Of a DNA stretch of 64,000 bases, positions 36,401 to 47,600 are shown piece by piece. The stretch is from Hymenolepis diminuta (taxonomy: Eukaryota; Platyhelminthes; Cestoda; Cyclophyllidea; Hymenolepididae), in NCBI GenBank assembly GCA_900708905.1, contig CAADRB010000009.1, positions 1,014,884 to 1,078,883 on the forward strand, given 5' to 3'. A model generated the notes under the pieces. That model ran no database searches. It was not told the DNA's origin and saw only the letters and a list, made by a program, of their open reading frames with translations. The position numbers and the translations under genes are program-made. The number at the start of each line of letters is the position of its first letter. Positions within the stretch are counted from its first letter, which is position 1.

Positions 36401-39400
36401 AAGTTATGAATTTCAAGGAGTGATATTTGTAAAATTTTTAAGATATTTAACTTTGAAATATTCCATAAATTCGGCTATTTTATTTCTGTTTCTGCAGTTT
36501 TAAGAAATTTGCTAAATTTTATACACCATTTTTTCTTCTTTAATGCCTTCTTATGATCAAAAATTACGGAAATGATAATTAGAATTTAAGCGGAAGCCTA
36601 ATATATATTGATTATTAAAGTGCCGACGATGTCATTCAAATTTTGTCTAAGTAGTATGATTTTTCTCTGTCTAAAAATGGAACAATTACACGCTTTGAAA
36701 TTCGTTGCGTTCGATCTCCTTTGATATTGCCATTAATGTGTGAGCATCTCTTTGTTTTCGTGTAAACATTTGCATGTTCTTAACTTTTTACTACTCTCAC
36801 ACGACTGTCTCCGAGACAGTTTTATGGCTTGTGAAAATGGGCTTTTCTTAGTTCGACTTATCCTGTAACTTACTCGATTAGCATTATAATAACATGTTTC
36901 AAATCCCCTGAAATCTCAAGCGTTAGATCCTCATGGTCGATGTAGATCCAGTATACGGGAGCCTTTTTGAGAAGCCATTTATTCCATTTTTCTCTTAACC
37001 GTGGTCTCTGATTTAGACCTTAACGTACACGTTTATCGTCAAGTCACAAGTGAACGTCCTATTTTATTTAGCTCTGTCATTATTCTGTTATTACGTTACT
37101 ATGATTATTACCGCAGTGAATCTTAATCTGTATTTCAGGGGGTATCTGAACACGGGGACAGTAATACAGTCTGATTAAGGGTAGAGGAAAATTAAGTGGA
37201 TTAGAGAATCTAATCAAAAGAATCCTTCTGATTTTGAATTTAAATTTTGGATTTACTAGGATTTTTACCATATACATCATGTGTATATTCCAAAAAGACG
37301 CTTCTTCCAAAGTTTAAGAGTAGATTTCAAGGTTTCTGGATGATTTTATATCCGCAACGCTATAGGTTTACTAGTTGTTTGATTAAATTTAGCGACTGGT
37401 CATACCATCTCAATGCATTTGTCACCCGCAATGGCCAAGAGTAAACTGTTGATATAAGCAAATACGTTTTAGCAGAGGAGAGCTCACTAGAGTTCACTCA
37501 TTTTGTTGTGTTTCATAATATTTTTGAAATTTAGGTTTATCTGTTTGCTTCAGCCTTAGAAGACTAAATAAATGTTTCCTGGCCTCAGTGTTCATTAAAG
37601 CGCGTCCTCTGAATTCCCCCTAGAGATCTTTGGGTAGACTCCCTGAAAGCAATTTTTATTGAAAAATACTGCTCCAACATATTTAATTTTTTCCTCCTTT
37701 TTATATATTGTGTAAAATGTGGAATAAGTCCTGTGAAAAATACTAAAATATCGTCCAAGACACTTCATAAACGTCTTCATCTAATGTCATTTATGGATAA
37801 CTTCACCAAGTGGTCTACGCAATGATAATGATTAACTTCCATTATGTGGTAATGAATATTGCATTCCGCAAGTAATGAGACAGTTTTATATACAATTTAT
37901 TATTTTGCCTTTGTAGTTATCGGCTGGTCGGTGGAAGTCAACATAGAGCAGCACTCTAATTATTTATCTTCAAATAGCGATGATGGTTATCACTGTCTAG
38001 ACATAAAGACCTCAATGAAGCAGAGCCCAAGGTCTAATTTGGAAAAAATTCGGCTGGCGGTTTTACGCCGGGGTGCCAAATAAGGGGGCAGATACTTGTA
38101 AGAAGCTTTAAACGGATCAGAAAAAATTTGATTTCAAAGCGAGAGTACAAATAACTAAATTTTAAAGTAAATTAGAGTTAACTCTACAATACTCTACCAG
38201 AAGTAATACAGAACGTTTATTTGTATTTCTCTCAGTATCAGTTGTTCTCCAATTTTATCATCTTTCTAGATATACTGTGTTGAGAAATTATTAATTTAAT
38301 GACTTTTATAAGACAGACGAAGGAGTGTAATTTGACCTCTGGATGATGAGTGGAGGAGCATGATAACATGTATAAAAACTCTCGAAATCCACAGTCTCCT
38401 CGACTCCATCTTCATTCCCAGAGTAATCGCTTGAGAATATGACTATCAATGAAAAAAAGAATTGATGCGAGGAGTTGCACTAATTGATAAATCTTAATTG
38501 TGTGCCGGTGATGTAGTTTTAACGTTACGATCTACAAGTCATACTTCATGAGAAAGTATCGGTCTGCGTGTATCCAACCAACACGACGACCTTCTGTGCG
38601 GGTTAATCATGGTAGATGAATAACTGAAAGTGAGTATTTTTTTCTAATCAGGAGCCTAGGATGTCTGCATCTTGTCCAAATAAAATGATCAAATGCATTG
38701 TTCCACCATTTGCAATGAAAGCGGTTGTTCCACTCATTGGATGTCCGAATATAAGATTATTCCGTGGAATTCAATACAAATATTTGAGATATTTAATACC
38801 AAATTTCAAATTTAGAGTAGTACTTTTTAAATAGTAGTAAGGGTAAGATCACATAAAGCATACGAATTGGACAATAGGCTACACAGCTTTCAAATTCTTG
38901 TATGTTAAAGAGAGAGTTTTGTGGGGATTCAAGATTATCTTTTCTGCATTTAATTTTTTTTTCATCTTTTAGTTGTAAAGTTCGGTTCTAAAGGTCACGT
39001 TTATTGAAGCCTTTTCTCTTCATTTCGTTAAGCAGCCTTGAGTTTATATGCGAAAGTACACATTCGTCAGCAGAAAGAATAAGAAGAGTAGTTGCATGGT
39101 CGATTTCTTTACATACATGTTGTATTTGGCAAAAATAATATTTTAATTATGATTTCGTTTACGTTTAATATTGAGCAGGTAGAGAACATAGTGAATTGCA
39201 CTATCCCTTTTTTAAAAAAGGTTAGATGTGTCTTTTTCAGTAGCAATGAAAAGTTAAGGGATTGGTGCCATCTTTCTATTTATAATGGTAATTAACCGTC
39301 TAAGTAAATCTAATTACCCATCAAGTTACAGTCGGTTGCGAGGAGTTACATCTTTAGGTTGTATTGATGCTAATTGATGCTAAATGATGCGTAAATAATC

Positions 39401-42400
39401 ATCTATACTACGAATATAAAGCTGAGGATATTTGGAACGACGACTTGTTGCATGATTAGGTAATTAACAGTTCATTCAAAAGGCCTATGTGCCCCAGTGG
39501 AGAAGTCCTAACATATGCGTCTGGAAAATTTGAAATCCCAATACCAACGTCCATTTTTGCCCTCTAATGATCACAGTAGCTTACTGAATCGAGTAGTTCT
39601 TATCATTAGAGGAGTAACAGAACGTAATCTAAAACAGAGGTATTCCAGAACCCTCGAGATTAGTGCAGAAATGTTCTTTAAATGGGTTCGGAAATTATCT
39701 CCGATCCCAAGGCTCACACATATTCCATGCGTAAACAATTCAGTGCACTACGAAAATAAAGATGGGAACATTTCTTACACAGTTGAACACGATTATGCAG
39801 AGAATAGTGACTTATATTATCGCTCTGAACTCAGTGGATTTAAGCAGGATATATACTAGGCGATGTGGCTCTCAGTTTTATTCAATGGTACTTGATTCAA
39901 TTTTGACAGTTAATTTTGAATTCCCTTGTTTCACTTCTTATTATTTTCATACCCCATACATCACATCTTTAGATCAAAAATGTGCTCGTTTCTTTCATCT
40001 ATTAAGTTTTTATTATCAACGATTAAAAGAGATCGTCGCAAAGTAGCACAATTGAGCACTAATTGCGTAGTCTACCTCATTTAACGTCGTTATATCATCA
40101 ACTACTTTGGTTTGAGAGACCAGATCAAACCTGGAGATGAGAAAAGAAATAAAACACCAACTTAATTGAGAGTGTGTAAGAATTCAGCCGCTTTATCTTT
40201 ATCAAGACACGATGAGGTTTTAATCGCCTAGAGTGTCGAAAAATATGCGAATTATAATTTATCACTTCCCCTTACAAACCACTATGAACTTCACTACAAT
40301 AAGATATAAACTAGACAGAAGTCATAGAGGAAAGCCTTAACCAAAAATTGGATAAAGAGGTATTAGGTTCTTAAGTTGAAGGATTAAAATTAGATGGGCA
40401 GAATACAGTAAAATTTAACATTTCGGTACATAGTGATAAGCAACTTGAGAAAATGTCAATAAGTCATAGACGGAACTCCATATGTGGTAAGTAGAAAGTT
40501 AAAGAAAAGCAATAGGGGAATTAAGATGACCGTTAATTGCATGTGGATAGGCACAAGATCACTACACTGATCTTTGCCAGTCCAATTTACTTACTTTGAG
40601 TAGTCCGTTTTGTAGGAGACGATTCATCTGTTGATGAGAGACCTTAAATATGCCATCTTATTCACTTACGGTCGCATCAATCAGTATCAATTATGATGTT
40701 TAATGATGCTCCAAAATAGAGTTAAGTACATTACGAACATAAAAATGAGGATATTTGAAATGACGGCTCAACACTCAATTAAGTCATTAGTGGTCAGATT
40801 TCAAAAAAAATTGGAGAAGGACTCGTATTCTTACCGCGGATGACTGCCAAGTTAAAGATCCCGACATCAGGATCAATCTTTGAGCAGCCAGTCATTGAAA
40901 TGGCTAGTAGTAAAAGATCGATCCATTTTGAGTCAGCCGTTGCTATATTTAAAATGACTCTCCTGGTCTCATCTACCAGAAAATGGCTATAAAAAAGTAC
41001 AAATGAATCAAAGTAGAACGAACAATCTTTCAACTAAAACCAGTTTATCAATAAGCCGTAAATAAAAGTGATATGTACTTACCCAGAAATTCAAGTATCA
41101 AATTATGAAAATTGACCTTTAGAACGTTTGGATATTACCAAAAGAACTGTTCACTTTATGAGAAAATGGACAATTCAATGTTTTTAAAATTTCAATAAGT
41201 TTTTCACATTCTAACTTCATTATAGACTCACTTTTATCTCTCATTAGACTATTTTGCCATTTTGCATGCTCGGATGATATACCATGATTAAAGCTTGAAA
41301 AATATATACATAGGCCTGCCGTAATACCACAAGAGCCTATCTAGGGAACGCTGCAGCTTGCTTGTTGTAGCTCATCTGTGCCATTGGACAGTGAATGGGC
41401 CTATGATAGTGATATTGAACTTGTGCGTTGCTGGCGGTAAGGTCAACGTGTACCTATGCCAATTCATAGATCGCGAGGTCAATGCTCATCGGGACGCACC
41501 CAGTAATGTGAATAATCAGTTGCAATGGTAATTTCTGGAGTGGTAGACTTCATGTTTCTGGTAAGAAGGGAGTATCTGCAGGCTAACTTTCCTCTAGCTC
41601 AAGTTAAATTCCGTTAAAATTTGCCTCATTGGGTTTATGTCACATCTATCCATGTTTAATTATGACATGTGAGTAGCTAAATGCCCGTTTAGAAAGACAA
41701 CGTGACTATGACGATTAGCAGTTCAACTTAAAAGACGATTTAGGGGTGAGTGGAGAGTTTGTGTGAACACACATATATATATATATATATGCATATTGCC
41801 TTGAGGGCGTGCACGTCCGGCTGATGAATCCACTCATCGTGTGTGGGCGCGCGTGGAGACTACGTGTCACGGCCTGACCTCACTGAGGTCGCCATGCATG
41901 TGCTGAAAATTATGCACACAAGACAGATAAGGTATGAATCTCTAATTTTACAATCAAAGTTGGTTAAAGAAAGCTCTTTTCAGAGTCATGGGGAAGGAAT
42001 CCTAGCTCCTTGATAATTTTGACAGTTAAATAACCATTATAACAAGTAGCAACACTATATGAAGTAGCATCGAATATTTACCATTCCCCATTTAAACAGA
42101 GATCGCGTATTGGGGACAGGATTTTTCGATTTCTGTTCTCTCTTACTCGTATTTAGGAAATAAGTCTCCTCACTGTAGTATTGCTGACTAATCATGTACT
42201 TTCATAATATTAGGGGGGAGGGGGGGGGGGTCTTTATTCTTCTTGGTAAGTGTCAGCAACGACAGAAGTAATTTACCTCATTGCCTAAAGTATACTATCG
42301 ACAAAGTACTGTCATATAATAAATGATTTTTCTTAAAATTAAAACGGTTGCACTTCAAAATTGCAAGGATTGTGTTGAATTCATATATTGTAACATAAAT

Positions 42401-44573
42401 AAATGAAATTTATTAATCGAACTCGCTTCTTTCGGATTGACTTACTCTATGAAAATGAATATGAAATTCACTTGAATAATAAATATAGTGTAATCATGAT
42501 GTTAAGAAATAAGTATTCTAGGTTCAAACAAGGTTAAACCAGAAACTGCATTCGCCCAATTAACGGAGTATATGATCCCTAAACAGTGATTTTTATAATA
42601 TTTTGCTTTGCTAAATAGTCTGAAATTGATTAGGTAGAAAATTTCTAGACTTTCTTTCCAGCTTATAATGAAAATACATAGACACCATTATCTACTTTTC
42701 TAATCTGATCGGGTTTCAGATAAGTGTTTAAACCGGTCTGTTTTGAAGGTAACATGAACAAAATGCACGAATATGATACTGAAAAAATCCCTTGCACTAG
42801 AAGTTCAAATATCTCAATATCCAGTCGGAATAACTAAACAGAATTGAGATGGAGAAGAAATCTGTATCCTTGAGGTCAGTACTGTCAAATTCTATTCTCC
42901 TCTTTTTAAAATGAAAAGTGTGCAGCTGTTCCTTTAAATCATTGGTGTGAACCTCAGATTATTTTTCGCCAATCACGTTGTTGATCTAGTTACTAAGTAT
43001 CGCTATTTTAAATAAACGTAATTAAGTATCCTATTGTAATGATAACCACGTTCGAAATATTCTTTTAAAATTGTGAAGCGAATAGACAGTTTATTGTCGA
43101 ATTGAAATTTAATGAGCTATGCTACTTTTCAAACGCCCTCAACAGTCTCAGCTGCATACTCACGGCTATAAGATATAAACGAATGAAAGTAGTATAGTCA
43201 ATCATTCATTTGAATAAACTGATCCACAAGCAATGAATATTGCATGCATAAACTCTCCTAGAAACCAAGGGACCAAATTTTAACATTGTGCTTTGGATTA
43301 TTTGAGCTATAATCTTATGAGGAACTGAACAACTCGATGCCTTAAGAATCTAAATAAACTACGACTTTGACACTTTAATATTCGTTACGAAATCTTATTT
43401 AACCCAACCCCCATTTAGTATTTCACTAGAAACCTCTACTATTTTGGGCCCAAATCTATCCCATGGGTAATAACAGTAATAATTAGCATCGGATACGAAC
43501 TGGACGGTTGGAAGTAATAAATTTATTGAGGGGAGAGGAGAGAAGTTAACCTTGAACTTTCGACTCTGAAAATAACTTATTTCCTTTCATCTAAGTGCCT
43601 TTCTTTCCGGTTTGGTATCGAGAGATAAATTTCGGCCTTACGGGAACCGTTATTTGAGTTCACGCACTTTGTCAATCATTCAATTTACAAATTCTTATAA
43701 TCCGTCAACCGACAGGAAATTTAAATCTGCCTTAACGTTTAAAGGATTTCATAATGAGTTTCGCCCATCCATATTGACCTAGGACAGATAATTAAAATGC
43801 TCTAAAATGTACAATTTAAAAATTATTTCAATCAAATTCATCAGCATATTACGTTTATTATTTTTAACTCCAAGTGTAGATTATTAACTCTTATTTCTTA
43901 AAAATGATAACAACTTAAGATCAAAAACTATTTTATTTGTGATATATGCTAATCGGACTATTTATTCTGCCATGTTTGGACGTAAACGGTGGAATTTTAT
44001 AGGTCTTATAGAATAATAGTGCAATCACATCGATCGGTTCATTTGCATATGTGCATTATCAACATCAGGAATTAGGTTACAACCTGTAAAAAATGCGGGA
44101 TGATCAGCACGGGTCAGACACCGGAGCAACAGATTTTGCTTTATTCATCTAGTAATTTATTCATATTCTGTAATGGAGTAGCAGAATAATTAATAATGAT
44201 CAGAATGATGAATAAGAACAGTTAACAAAAATTTCGATTCTAACTATTGAATTAGAAGAGGCAATGTCTTCCTCACAACGTATTAGGACCAAAACTCGGT
44301 GAGAACACATCTTAACGAGATCACAACTTAGAATAATGACCAAATTAAAACCATGTGAGTAGACAAGCATGATAAACTTGACATCGGGGGAAATCCAACC
44401 ACACTTGCCTCGCGGTGTCTCAATAGAAGTTTTTCATCCGACAGAGTCTGAAATTTTTGACACTGAATTTTCAATTTAATTGACAGACTTAACCCTGATA
44501 GATATGCATTTGCCAATAGCTGGGGGTACGTTTGAAGCATCTATGTTGTAAAACCCGTGGTAATATATATACA

Positions 44574-44604
<31 letters not shown>

Positions 44605-47600
44605 CTGAGGCTGATATGTTTGGCTAGAGACCAGTTCTGAAGATATTTGAATGAAGATTGCTAGATGTTAGTTTTCATTGAAAATTTTGCATTTAGTAGT
44701 TTTAACCCGTTTGGCAGCAGAAAAAGCACTTACCTGTGAAACTAAAAGAGTTCAAAAGAAATCACTTGGTATTTCCTAGTACGGTTCAGTTCATCTAGGC
44801 GTTTAATACTATGCCCCTCCCCTCGAATATCTCGATCAATGATCACAACTTAAATCCATGAGAAATCTTATCAGCAAAATTTTATATTTTCACTCCCTCT
44901 ACTTTTCCAATAACTTTAATAGTGAAAGTTTTATTTCTTTCACACGAGCTTTCACTGATATCTTTGTTAAAATGGGTTTAATAAAAATCCATAGAGTTTT
45001 GTCGACAAAATAAATTTACTAAGGTTTCAAACCTGGAAATCTTTTAATATATCCTACCGCAGTAAACTGTGGGCGGTTCGAAACTAAAATAAACCACAAT
45101 ATGTAAAGTTTGCTTATTTGCTTATTAAAGCAACAGATTTCAGTTTATTTTAGTACTATCCGTCTAAATTGTTATTAGCATAGATATCAGTCAAAAATAC
45201 ACTGAAATCTGCCATTAGAAATTCAAAATGAAATGTACAGTTAAGTCCGGAAAATAAGGCTATGATACAAAATAAATTCTGTGGATTTTCGCTCAATAAT
45301 AATCTGAAAATTTAGGTGAGCCAGCTGTTATTACGATTAAGAAAACACTAGCAATGTCAACAGAATCTTCCGATTTAATCGAATGAAACATTGAGCTATA
45401 CATCGCTTGAAGAGCAACTCCCTATAAAGATCCTCACATGTTCAAAGAAGTTTCAGGTTACTGGCGGAAAATAAAATTTAAAAACTAGTTATTCAGGTAT
45501 AAAAGTGGTTATGGATTTTTGCGGGAAGTGCGTGCTTGGATCAACGAAAAGACTGGCAAGAAATGTTCCACAAACTCAAGGCCACAGGTTTCTTAATGGA
45601 TTCATGAGTGGTCTAAGATATTACAAATGAATGCTATTGTACAATTCGAATTTAAATTAATATCCCATGACCTATGTGCTCTTCTAAATTTCATTTATAT
45701 AAAAGGTATAAATTATAACATAATTGTTGCTTTTCAGTTACTTAAAAGAAAATATCTCTAATTAGTTTATGGTTCATCGTGAAACCTGTTCCGTATGTTC
45801 TAGCAATTATGAGAGTCTCTTTTCTGATTCAAGTCCTAAAGTTCATTTAACTTTCATCCTTTTCATGGAATTAAAGTCAAATAGACTAGTTCATTTAAAT
45901 TCTAAAAATTAATTCAGAATGCGCAGATTTCAGCAGGATGTAAAATACAAACAACATCAGCGCTTTGCAATCCGATTAGGGTTTTTTTATGATCTGCGAA
46001 GTTCATAAATCCACTTCATTCGATTCGCATTTGAATTAAATTAAGTTAAGTTTCAATAGTGATAAACACAATTAAAGTAATTAAAAACAATAAGCCTACT
46101 TTTAACCTAATGCACTCAAGGACTCTTTATTCATACTTGGCTTGCTTTATCCACCTTTCTTCTACGGATCTCTCGCTCACATATTAACTCACTTCATTTA
46201 GTTAAATAATAAAGAAATAAAAATCTACCTCTTAAAATGACTTTGCCATTAAGTAGATTATTTATATCATTTAGCCCTATCTTTGCAAATGTTATGACAT
46301 TTTCTAATGTGGGTGTAAATATGGAGAGCGTAATTGCATCAGCTAATGTTTTTTCTCAAATTTAGAAATCATAATCTAACACATAAGTGAATGTCCCACT
46401 TTCCATAAACAAAACAATGTATTTTAATTTTGAAATTAATTGAAAAATAGGCGGAGAATTTTGGAATTAAAGATTTGGCTGTGTAGCGCAAAACACGATA
46501 TGGCATGATGCGTTACTATGGCTACCAACGAGATGTATTTCTTTCCATTATCCATCTCTCCCCCAGCCCCAATGCAAAGAAAACAGAAATATACATTAAA
46601 CTGAGAAACTAGGTCACTCTAAGTTTATTTTTCACGCATAAAATAATTTAATTCATACAATTAAATGTTATTTAGGGTGTGTGTAATAAGACTACGTTTT
46701 ATATGATCATTTTATGACAAAATTTATAGATCTTCATTTTATACAAATAAGAACACAGCACAAAAGCAGTCTTCCATTTACACTGGATGACTACGGTTCA
46801 GATATCCTTTAACCGTTCAGACATTTTACATTCCAATCCCCACATTTGAGTAACCAGAAATACTGTACTTTTCTCCTTTTAGAAACAGCTACAAATCAAC
46901 CTTATTGATTAGTGATAAACGATGCATTTTAACAGATCCTCAAACATTCCTCTGTTAGAGACACAAAGGTTTTAATTCAAAAGAGTCTCCTTTGATAATT
47001 TATCCGTTTATCTCCCGAATTCGCTATAACTTTACGGTAGACAGAAATCCACAGTTCAGGCACGGCAAGTGCAAGTCACTTCAAGTAGATTCATTCGCTT
47101 TCCGAAAGTGACATTTGGTCTGTAGAAAATGCAAGGAATGAAAGATATGGATGGTTGAAAGAGTACACTTTCAAAATGTCACTCCCAATTCATGACTAAA
47201 AAGTTTTAGTATGAGTTCCAATTCGAGTAGCTTTTTCACTAATCACAAAGTTCATTTAACTAAATGTATTGTCACAAAGTTATGATTTAGACAAGGGAGC
47301 CTATCATCTTCAATATAACATCCATCAAGAAGAGAAGAAAAGTTGAATTCCAGTTCGGGCCCAACTATTTCTAAATAATTCTCTTTTAAAAATGACCATG
47401 GTTTGAGGTCTATGAGATGGTTAAGATTGGTTTAAGCTTATCTCTGAAGGTGAATGGAAGGTAAGAACAGAAGATGTCGATTCTCAAGAACGAAGGTATA
47501 CATTTCACTAACCATTTCTAATCTATCCAATAACAGAAGAAATCGTAAAAAATAATTAACAAACTAACTAAGTTTAAAAATTGAGCGATGGTGACACTCC

